A stretch of DNA of 64,000 nt from NCBI RefSeq assembly GCF_023159225.1, contig NC_063168.1:46944562-47008561 (forward strand), written 5' to 3'. This document shows, in pieces, positions 56,716-64,000 of this stretch. This DNA comes from Perognathus longimembris pacificus. Taxonomy: Eukaryota; Chordata; Mammalia; Rodentia; Heteromyidae. Under the pieces are notes generated by a model, which saw nothing but the letters and a program-made list of their open reading frames with translations, was not told the DNA's origin and searched no databases. The stretch's first letter is position 1, and each line of letters begins with the position of its first letter. Made by a program: the position numbers and the translations under genes.

Positions 56716-56985
56716 GAAGAATACTACCAGTAGTATTACTCAGAGAGAGGCAGACTGACTGCAAAGGAAGGTTCTAGAAATGCAAATGCATTTCTAAGAG
56801 GTGTGTAGAAGGTCCTCGGGATATCCTAATTATAGCCAACAATAATGAGTATAATTATGACCATTTGTCAAGATGGTATATCATTATTCTTTTATGTATA
56901 TTAGAACACAAGTAAATACAGTTTACCCCAAACCATAACCAAAAACAGTTGAATTGTAGTTTAATATTGGAAAGATAACGAAGCT
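56716..56985. other. unassigned non-coding stretch
   Basis: Nothing is recognised. Confidence 0.4.
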
Positions 56986-56987
56986 CT

Positions 56988-57050
56988 CTGTCCAAGTGCA
57001 GTCCCTGGACCAGCCTTCAGTATCCCTGAGAACTTGTTATAAATGCAATT
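56988..57050 (+). mobile_element. MER5A: MER5A-like fragment
   Basis: 'gtgcagtccctggaccagcc' and 'ctgagaacttgttataaatg' fit the MER5A/hAT-Charlie consensus. It is cut by the adjoining B1 and may resume at about 57275 ('ctgaattagaaatccagagg'). Confidence 0.6.
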
Positions 57051-57170
57051 ATCAAGCTCAGTGTGGTAGTGCATACCCGTAATCCCAGCACTCAGGGGGC
57101 TGAGACAGGAAGATCATTAACTTTAGGCCAGCCTGAGCTACACAGCAACATCTTGTCTCAAAAGAAAAAG
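57051..57170 (+). mobile_element. B1-like SINE monomer
   Basis: 'gtgtggtagtgcatacccgt', 'gcactcagggggctgagaca' and 'gagctacacagcaacatctt' give a near-complete B1 without the tRNA-derived tail. Confidence 0.88.
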
Positions 57171-57262
57171 GAGAGGGAGGGGAATGGGGAATGGCAAGGG
57201 GAAGTGTGAGGGAGAAAGGAAGGGAAAGGGCAGAAAAAAAAGAAAGGGAGGAGGGAGGAGTC
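57171..57262. repeat. purine-rich tract
   Basis: GGGAA and GGAG units follow the B1 tail. Confidence 0.85.
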
Positions 57263-57850
57263 AGGCTCTGTCGTGGCCCCTGAATTAGAAATCCAGAGGC
57301 TCAATGTCCTACTACACTGAGTGACCCAGACATTATTTGGCACCTGTCATACACACAGCAGAGATGTGTACATGCCCACATAGGGCTTAGATACCACTCC
57401 CACCCCCCACAAACTACATTCTTTGCCTGACCAGAAAGCTGGCAAGGGAAGAAATGAAAAGCCCCATTGAATGTGTGTGCCTAGGGATACACCGCCTTAA
57501 ATCCTGAGCACTCCCCCTAAACCTGGCCCCAGGAAGCCCAGCAACAGCAAGTGTTCATCAGCATTCTCTTAAAATGGATATGTTCTAAATGGCTTACATA
57601 ACCCACTACGTCCCCACTCCTCAGCAAACCTCGCCTGAGCTCAGGCTCTGTGAGCTGGCAGGCTCACTGAGGTGGGGGAAGGCACCTGGGTCAGGGTGAC
57701 TTGACCGACTGCCTGCCTGCTACAAAAGATAATGTGGCTGCAGGTGCGGGAGAGGAGGAGATGATGGAAAGCAAGTTCTTGCTCCCGTGTTTAATTCCTA
57801 AAGTCACGGAACGTTCTGGCTGAATAATGGAGACTGTTGAATCCATCCCC
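57263..57850. other. unassigned non-coding stretch
   Basis: No gene is recognised, although it holds several CpGs. A 166-codon minus frame (57691-58191) crosses two MIRs and is rejected. Confidence 0.4.
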
Positions 57851-57851
57851 C

Positions 57852-57965
57852 CACTCCCTGCCCGGATGTAGAGATGGGAAAACAGGCTCAAAGAGGTGAA
57901 CGACTCTCCTAAAGCTACACAGCCAGTGAGTGTGGTACAGAAAGAAAACACAGATCCCCTAGAAT
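57852..57965 (-). mobile_element. MIR: MIR SINE fragment
   Basis: 'tagagatgggaaaacaggct', 'gaggtgaacgactctcctaa' and 'agctacacagccagtgagtg' are the reversed MIR core. Confidence 0.85.
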
Positions 57966-58080
57966 GCCAGTGCACCCACAGTGTACCATTAAACATGGAG
58001 GGAGGGGTGAGTGGGATGTCTCCATGGGTGTAGGGGGAGAACCAGGAAAGCAGAGAGCTAAAGGTCACTTGGGGTAAGCC
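57966..58080. other. unassigned short stretch
   Basis: Nothing is recognised. Confidence 0.4.
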
Positions 58081-58235
58081 TTGTGGCTTTGGATAAATTA
58101 ACTTCTCTCTGACTCCATTTCCTGTTCTGTAAAATGGATCTAATAATATGAGCCTAACCACAGGACTTGGGTTAAAGCTGAGTGAAATCAACGGAGTATC
58201 TGGCAGAGAACAAACAGTCTATGAGTGCTATCAGT
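58081..58235 (+). mobile_element. MIR: MIR SINE fragment
   Basis: 'tttcctgttctgtaaaatgg' and 'atctaataatatgagcctaa' give the forward MIR core. It is opposite in orientation to the MIR 120 bases upstream. Confidence 0.85.
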
Positions 58236-59365
58236 ACCCAGGACCAGAGTGGGCCTTAATGTTCACAGTGCTTAGCTTTGTAAAGTGAGGTTGGGATGGC
58301 ATGGGAAGTAGATTATAGGAGATTTTCATTTTCTGCTTTGTATTTTCAAAGAAAGTTGCTTCAGTAATTTTTTCCAAGTCAATTATATTCATCAGGGATG
58401 AAGTAATCAAATTTTGACTACCCAAGCTGGTGTTAAATGCTGTGGAAGATCCACAGACCTATCTTCAGAGAGCTGACATCTTTGATTTGATTACAGAAGC
58501 CAGAAGTAGACCCAGGAACTGCTTAGAAAGTTGTCACAAAGCTAGGTGAAGATGGCATATACAATATAAACAAGTACATTTTGCACACACATACACACAC
58601 ACTCACACACTCTTAGCACTTTGAGCCAATAGTGAATAGGACTTTAATTCATTTTAACAAAATAACATTAACATATCATTATAGGTCTCATTAACATAGA
58701 TGAGTAACATGAACATAGAAAACATGATGGCATGATAGCAGGCATAAATGGGGACATTTGGAGATGAAAGGTCATGGAAAGTCCTCAAGGAATTTCCAGT
58801 CTAGTTCAGAAGGCAGATGTGTCCAGAGCCCTGAGTTGATGAGACTTGACAAAAACACACTGAGCCATAACCAGGTGTCACCCACACAGATGTGCTCAAC
58901 TCTTCTAGTTGATATTATTGGGTACAAGGCTGCATCTCAGTCAGGTATTATAAGCCTCCAAATGAGTTTGATTTGCCAAAAAATCTGAAGGGAGGAAATG
59001 AGCAGAGCTTGGTCCAATGCAGATGAGTAGAAGATCATTTCCAGAAGAGTAGAAATCAAGGCACAGGGGCTGGAGGACCAGAGAGGGAGAAAAGGTGGGG
59101 CTCTGGGGAGTAGGGATGGGAAGAGAAGGCAGACAGAAAAACAGGTGGGACACAGAGGGGCCATCATGGGTGAAGAAACCTTAACTCTCTAATGTAGGTG
59201 TGGAGAGTCCTCCTCTCAGTCTTCCAAAGATGGAGTGAGTGATCAGAGCTGCTCTGGTGACCACATTCAGACAAAGACCACTGAGAAGCATCCATAACTG
59301 CTCAGTGAAGGATGAAGATCCTGGCCTAAATCTTGGTACCAAACACTTACCAAGCACACAGTGCT
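58236..59365. other. unassigned stretch with short CA run
   Basis: A short CA-rich patch lies at 58583-58611. No gene or named repeat is recognised. Confidence 0.4.
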
Positions 59366-59526
59366 CATCCACATCAAACAACTCCGCACACAGGCAGTCG
59401 TCACTCTTGCATGTATTTCTCTTTTGTAGCTCCTTTCATCCTCTAGACACTACTACATCCCCATTTTATGGAGGATGGAAACTGAGTCAAAGAAATAGTA
59501 AATTACATGCCCAAGGCTGTGGGTCC
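59366..59526 (-). mobile_element. MIR: MIR SINE fragment
   Basis: 'acatccccattttatggagg', 'atggaaactgagtcaaagaa' and 'ttacatgcccaaggctgtgg' are the reversed MIR core. Confidence 0.8.
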
Positions 59527-59785
59527 ACTTGTTTCTCCCAACAACCTTAAAGGCTCAGCAATGTGACATACACATGCATAAGCTTTTAGCTTGGTTCCAT
59601 CTCCCTGATCCCAAAGCTATCCCCACCCTGGGACTCAATCCCCTGGCTACAGTGCAGCTCCCCACCAGAGAGGGGGAACTGTACACTTTGGTATGGAAAA
59701 CAGGAGCATGGGTGATAAAATTCACAGGACACAGTTCCATTGATACAAACCCCCAGAAATCAGAAAGCAGAAACTCAGGCTGTTC
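59527..59785. other. unassigned non-coding stretch
   Basis: Nothing is recognised with confidence. It may be upstream L1M sequence. Confidence 0.35.
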
Positions 59786-59938
59786 AGGAACTAAGGAGGG
59801 GAGGCATGAAGGTGACTGCTTAATGAGTACAGGGCTTCCTTTGGAGATGATAAAAGTACTCCATACCCAGATAGTAATGATGGTTACATTTGTGGCATCG
59901 TTTGTGTTGTGTGTACTTTACTAATTTTTTTTAAAAAC
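59786..59938 (+). mobile_element. L1M: L1M 3' UTR fragment
   Basis: 'gtgactgcttaatgagtaca', 'gggcttcctttggagatgat' and 'agatagtaatgatggttaca' match the 3' UTR of old mammalian L1s. Confidence 0.78.
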
Positions 59939-60080
59939 TCTAAGAGGACAGAACAACCCTTTCGGTATGGAGACATGAAGTTGATAAAGATGATATAATA
60001 TTCACTACAAGTACAAAGAGCCTAGAAAAATCAGCCAGGCTAGAAGAACTCAGGTTATAGACAAGAAAGACCTAGCACTT
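59939..60080. other. unassigned short stretch
   Basis: Nothing is recognised. Confidence 0.4.
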
Positions 60081-60084
60081 GCTC

Positions 60085-60388
60085 AGCTGGCATTCCACCA
60101 GTTGAATCACCCCCCCCCCCCCCACACACACACCTCTTGGCTTTTCTTTCTTTTTTTTTTTTTTTTTTTTTTTTTGCATTTTGCCTACAGCCTGCCTTGG
60201 ACTGTGATCTTCCTACCTATATACCTTGCATAGCTGAGAGGATATGCTCACTGGGCCACCTCCAGCTTACCAGCTGAGATGGAGTCTCACTAATTTTTTT
60301 TTCCCCCACATTGGACACAAACTATAATTCTTCCAATTTCTGCCTACTGAATCACTGAGATTACAAGCCAACATGCTTGGCCCAAGAA
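60085..60388 (-). mobile_element. diverged reversed B1/ID-type SINE pieces with C-run and T-run
   Basis: 'gctggcattccaccagttga' is tRNA-like. It is followed by a C-run with CA (60108-60132) and a long T-run (60151-60176). Two reversed B1-like parts then follow ('cctgccttggactgtgatct' and 'ttggacacaaactataattc', ending 'caagccaacatgcttggccc'). Confidence 0.65.
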
Positions 60389-60632
60389 AAGTTTTCTTTA
60401 GTATAGAACATACGTTCTCTCAGAAATGGTCTTATCCTTTCATACAGCTCTTGACCCTATATCCATCTTTGGAAGAAAGTTGTATAAGCTAAGGTAAGAC
60501 TTCTTTTATCACCCTGTGCCCTGCCTTCCTGTGGCTCCTGGACACTAAAGACACAGGGAACAAAGAAGTCTCACACTGGAGTCTCACCACTAACTGGCTG
60601 TGAGGCTCAGCCTCATGGATCACAGTACCTAT
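60389..60632. other. unassigned non-coding stretch
   Basis: Nothing is recognised. Confidence 0.4.
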
Positions 60633-60970
60633 ATTTCATAGCACTTATTTTTATGTTTTTTTTAAATTGATCAATTTTGAATCTGAGCCACAGTTGTTGG
60701 GGGTTTTTTGTTTGTTTTTGGGGGGTTGGGATTTTTTGTTTGTTTGTTTGTTTTGGGGGGTTTGCCAGTCCTGGAGCTTGGACTCAGGGCCTGAGCACTG
60801 CCCCTGGCTTCTCTTTGCTCAAGGCTAGCACTCTGCCACTTGAGCCACAGCATCACTTCTGGCTGTTTTCTGTATATGTGATGCTGGGGAATTGAACCCA
60901 GGGCTTCATGTATACAAGGCAAGCACTCTTGCCACTAGGCCATATCCCCAGCCCACATTTCATAGCACTT
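60633..60970 (-). mobile_element. ID-dimer SINE with an extra 3' segment inside its duplication
   Basis: atttcatagcactt occurs at 60633-60646 and 60957-60970. The minus-strand SINE fills 60760-60954, with its head against the right-hand copy. Between its tail and the left-hand copy lie about 110 bases: CAAA/CCCCC repeats (on the minus strand) and then about 50 bases of non-SINE sequence ending in A-rich DNA. The arrangement fits read-through of the SINE transcript into 3' flanking DNA at its source locus. Confidence 0.88.
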
Positions 60971-61548
60971 TTACAAAAATAGAGATCATGTCCATAGAGA
61001 ACTTAGTGCTCATATAGTACATTGTAATTTTTTAAAACCCACAATACACAATGTAGGAGGTGCCATTCTACAGCTGGGAGAATCCTTCTGTGAGGCAGGT
61101 GAGCTCTCTTCACTCACATGTCCCATAGAACTGTATTCCAGGAACTTGGAACCATCCACCAAGGATGCTGAGGCCTAGGGCTGGGACAATGCATGATCCA
61201 AAGTCACAACTCAGAGCTGTATAGCATTTGTAACATCCACCCTTCATAGATGTCTTTCTCAGACTGATACTGAACAAGTTGGTTTTGCTAAGTGCACACA
61301 GTAAGTCAGAGAAGATGGTGTATGTTGAAGTCTCTGCCTCCTACTGTTTACTGGATTTCCAGAAACACAACATCCCTCATTGCTCTTGTCTTTGCTATCC
61401 TGTTATGCTCGTGCCTGTAGGGTCTGTTCCTTCAGGGAGAGAGGGCTATCTTCCCTTCCCCTGTGTCCCACTCAGCATAGACTTCCTATCAATCAAAATG
61501 ATGGATGTGGTGATCATCTCTGAGAAGACATGAGCTAGAAACAGGAGA
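60971..61548. other. unassigned non-coding stretch
   Basis: Nothing is recognised. Confidence 0.4.
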
Positions 61549-61795
61549 ATAGCCAGGCATCGGTGGCTCATGCCTGTAATCCTAGCTACACAGAAGGCTG
61601 AGATCTGAGAATCCCAGTTTGAAGCCAGCCAGGGCAGAAAAGTCCCCATGAGACTCTTATCTCCAATTAACCATTCAAAATCTGGAAGTGGTGCTTGGCT
61701 CAAGTGGTTGACCTCTAACCTTAAGCACAAAGAGGCTCAGGGACAGTGCTCAGGCCCTGAGATCAAGTCCCACAACTGACAGAAAAAGAAAGAAA
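61549..61795 (+). mobile_element. composite B1/ID-type SINE
   Basis: B1-like 'agccaggcatcggtggctca' to 'tgaagccagccagggcag', linker 'atctccaattaaccattcaa', tail 'ggcttggctcaagtggttga'-like to 'gtcccacaactgacag', A-rich end. Confidence 0.94.
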
Positions 61796-62003
61796 GGGGG
61801 CTGGGGATATAGCCTAGTGGCAAGAGTGCCTGCCTCGGATACACGAGGCCCTAGGTTCGATTCCCCAGCACCACATATGCAGAAAACGGCCAGAAGCGGC
61901 GCTGTGGCTCAAGTGGCAGAGTGCTAGCCTTGAGCGGGAAGAAGCCAGGGACAGTGCTCAGGCCCTGAGTCCAAGGCCCAGGACTGGCCAAAAAAAAAAA
62001 AAG
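61796..62003 (+). mobile_element. ID-dimer SINE in tandem with the composite SINE
   Basis: A full dimer starts in the A-rich tail of the upstream SINE. Its head is 'gggggctggggatatagcct' with B box 'ggttcgattcc', and its tail module 'agaagcggcgctgtggctca' keeps CpGs that are lost in most copies. This suggests a young insertion. Confidence 0.96.
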
Positions 62004-62162
62004 AAAGAAAGAAAGGAAAGAAGGAAGGGAGGAAGGGGGAGAGGGAAGAAGGGAGGAAGGGAGGGAGGGAAGCAGGGAGGAAGAGAGGGAGGGAAGGAAG
62101 GAGGGAGAGAAGGAGGGAAGAGAGGAGAGTGTGGGGGGAGAGGGAGAAGGTGGGGGGAGGAT
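62004..62162. repeat. polypurine (GAAG/GGGA)n tract
   Basis: About 155 bases of almost pure purine extend from the SINE A-tail. Confidence 0.95.
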
Positions 62163-62384
62163 AACAGAGCTGACAGACTGAAAGGTCAGAGCGCCTGCCC
62201 TGCCCATGAAGGCTGAGATGAGGAATTCCAGCCATGCTGAGATCCACACTTGCAGAGCCCTGGATGCTGGCAATGGCCCCATGCATGGGGCTTCCTCTAA
62301 TAAAAGCCAGATAAGAAGTGATGAGCAACAGATGTGAGCCACCTGCTCCTGCCCTGACACAGCATGAGTGTAAAAGGCAATGCA
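62163..62384. other. unassigned non-coding stretch
   Basis: Nothing is recognised. Confidence 0.4.
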
Positions 62385-62565
62385 GGGAGTCAGGCAGACT
62401 TGGCTTCATATCCTCCTTCAGCCACTTAGCTGGGAGACTCTAAGCAAACTGCTTGGCCTCTTTGTACCTCAGTTTCTTCAACTGTAAAATACAAGTGGTA
62501 CCACATACCTTACAGGTTCATTGAAAGTTTTACAGAAAAGTAAGTATGGAAGAGGCCTAGTATAG
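62385..62565 (+). mobile_element. MIR: MIR SINE, well preserved
   Basis: 'gagtcaggcagacttggctt', 'ctgggagactctaagcaaac', 'tgtacctcagtttcttcaac' and 'tgtaaaatacaagtggtacc' follow the forward MIR consensus closely. Confidence 0.92.
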
Positions 62566-62574
62566 ATCAATAGA

Positions 62575-62577
62575 ATG

Positions 62578-62633
<56 letters not shown>
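62575..62633. repeat. (GATA)n microsatellite
   Basis: About 14 GATA units. Confidence 0.97.
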
Positions 62634-62641
62634 TAGATCTT

Positions 62642-62882
62642 CCAGCCAGGTGCCAGTGGGTTCACACCTAGCAATTCAGGAAGTTGAGATCTGAGGATCA
62701 TAGTTCAAAGCCACCCTGGGCAGGAAAGTCCATAAGATTCTTATCTCCAATTATATACCAAAAAGCCAGAAGTGGAGCTGTGGTAGAGAGCTAGGCTTGA
62801 GCAAAAAAAACTCAGAGACAGTGGCTGGGCCTTGAGTTCAAACCTCAGGACTAGTAGCCCTCCCCCCAATAAATATAAAAAG
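62642..62882 (+). mobile_element. composite B1/ID-type SINE
   Basis: A B1-like head with a small deletion ('agccaggtgccagtgggttc'), linker 'atctccaattatataccaaa', tail 'cagaagtggagctgtggtag' to 'tcaaacctcaggactagtag'. Confidence 0.9.
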
Positions 62883-63007
62883 TACCCATGTTTTCTGCTA
62901 TTGGGGTTGCAAGAGAATGAGAAACAACTGTCTTGGCCTCAGGGAGTTCCAGTTTAAGGAAATGAGATACATACATGTAAAACAAGGTAGGGTAAGATCT
63001 AATATGC
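62883..63007. other. unassigned short stretch
   Basis: Nothing is recognised. Confidence 0.4.
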
Positions 63008-63341
63008 CAGTGCAGCTGGGCTAAGAATGTGGCTTAGTGGCAGAGTGCTTGCCTAGCATGCATGAAGCCCTGGGTTTGATTCCTCAGTACCACATAAACA
63101 GAAAAAGCTGGAAGTGGCATTGTGGCTCAAGTGGTAGAGTGCTAGCCTTAAGCAAAAAGAAGCTCAGAGACAGTGTCCAGGCCCTGAGTTCAAGCCCCAG
63201 GACTGGCATAAAAAGGAAGGAAGGAAGGAAGGAAGGAAGGAAGGAAGGAAGGAAGGAAGGAAGGAAGGAAGGAAGGAAGGAAGGAAGGAAGGAAGGAAGG
63301 AAGGAAGGAAGGAAGGAGACAGAAAAAGAATCAGTGCAGCT
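63008..63341 (+). mobile_element. ID-dimer SINE plus tail-derived microsatellite inside one duplication
   Basis: cagtgcagct at 63008-63017 recurs at 63332-63341. Between them are a full ID-dimer (63018-63210; B box 'ggtttgattcc'), the GGAA array and a short A-rich end. The array therefore belongs to the inserted element. Confidence 0.88.
63211..63317. repeat. (GGAA)n microsatellite
   Basis: About 26 uninterrupted GGAA units. GGAA arrays are binding substrates for ETS-family factors. Frames here are repeat artefacts. Confidence 0.98.
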
Positions 63342-63825
63342 CTGCACAGGGAGGAGGGGGCTCTGCAGGAGGCAGCAGGGGCTGAGGCCAGGAAAGGTAG
63401 GGAGAGACTGGAAGGGCTGGGGGATGAGGGAGGGCTGTGAGTCTGAAACAGGAAGGAAGCTTAAGGGAAGAAACACGATGACAGGTTCTGGGGCAATGAG
63501 CATGTCTGTCTACTTAGAGAGGAGAAACCTGCAGAGAAATCCTCAGGGTAGACAGGAGAGAGATGTGTCAAGTGGTGTATTGATGAATGGCTAGGTCAGT
63601 TGTCCCTATGATGCTGCAGGAAAGGGAACACACAATGCAGAGAAGGTACAGGACACAAAGAGTTTCATGAAGACAACCACAAAGAAGCCTGCTCTCCATG
63701 TCTCTGTGAGTGGACATGAGGCCGCTCCGTGAGGAGTACCACATGCATCCACTTGCCGGTGTAGAAATGGGTCTATGTCTGGCTCCACACCTCCAGCTAC
63801 AATCCTTACATTTCTTCTTCTTTAG
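63342..63825. other. unassigned non-coding stretch
   Basis: Nothing is recognised. Confidence 0.4.
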
Positions 63826-63905
63826 TCTACAAATACTTATTAAGTACCTACTGTGTGCCATGTGTTCTTCTTGACCCTGAGGATAAAAATGACTATCAAG
63901 GAACA
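63826..63905 (+). mobile_element. old mammal-wide repeat fragment
   Basis: 'caaatacttattaagtacct' and 'actgtgtgccatgtgttctt' match the start of the old repeat seen at 32680. It may continue past 63905 toward the window edge. Confidence 0.5.
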
Positions 63906-64000
63906 GAACTAGGACAGAAAGCTAGGAGCTCAGATTAGGACAGCTGCAACCTGAGACACCACTGAGAGGAGAGAGACAGAAGTGAACACTGAAGAGTCAC
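63906..64000. other. unassigned window edge
   Basis: Nothing is recognised. Confidence 0.4.

Noticed and set aside
57691..58191. 166-codon minus-strand reading frame
   Set aside because: It crosses two MIR fragments in opposite orientation, so it is a chance frame.
61851..62409. Two overlapping minus-strand frames over 160 codons
   Set aside because: They translate a SINE and a polypurine tract.
62575..63317. Regular repeats that might suggest a CRISPR array
   Set aside because: They are GATA and GGAA microsatellites without spacers, in a mammalian genome.
63037..63594. 185-codon plus-strand frame
   Set aside because: It consists of SINE sequence and GGAA-repeat translation.

Overview
The window looks like ordinary non-coding nuclear DNA from a placental mammal. 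No convincing protein-coding exon, tRNA or rRNA gene, or CpG island was found on either strand. Open reading frames are short, and the longest ones fall on repeats: an L1 fragment, MIRs and microsatellites. The content is a dense mixture of retrotransposon copies of different ages, simple-sequence tracts and repeat-free stretches. It is therefore best read as an intergenic region or a long intron. The locus itself cannot be named from the sequence.

The organism is most likely a rodent. Two abundant SINE families are present. One is a dimer with an ID (tRNA-Ala-like) head. The other is a composite with a B1/7SL-like head. Both end in the same roughly 100-nt tail module. This combination fits the ID-like and B1-dID-type SINEs known from squirrel-related, dormouse and geomyoid (kangaroo rat/pocket mouse) rodents. 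A geomyoid is my best inference, not a demonstrated fact. Older layers shared by mammals (MIR, L2-like pieces, MER5A, L1M, ERVL-MaLR LTRs) lie underneath.

Layout. 1-8 kb: old repeats (MIR, MER5A, two closely similar L1M 3' fragments at 4.5 and 6.2 kb) and a repeat-free stretch at about 6.4-8.0 kb with retained CpGs. 8-10 kb: a 5'-truncated lineage L1 with SINE sequence in its tail, all inside one 16-bp target-site duplication. 10-16 kb: a possible conserved block, two ID-dimer SINEs and several MIRs. 16-24 kb: a purine tract, a repeat-free block, a 106-bp L1 tail with a perfect duplication, and CA/CCCCT tracts. 24-27 kb: SINEs with a long GGA tract. 27-36 kb: an L1 3'-end piece, MIRs, a CTCF-like motif and an old diverged repeat. 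36-46 kb: SINEs, a CA tract, two rodent-type MaLR LTRs and a G-run. 46-54 kb: MIRs, nested SINEs, L1M in both orientations, a MaLR LTR split by an unidentified retroinsertion, and a TTCC/TG compound microsatellite. 54-64 kb: SINEs, L1M pieces, MIRs, a SINE with an extra 3' segment inside its duplication, and GATA and GGAA arrays.

The most informative observations are structural. Several target-site duplications date and bound insertions. Many long microsatellites start exactly at SINE 3' tails. One SINE and one L1 carry extra 3' material inside their duplications. A few repeat-free, AT-rich or CpG-retaining blocks are candidate conserved regulatory elements that need a cross-species alignment. 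I found no evidence for a new multi-gene system.
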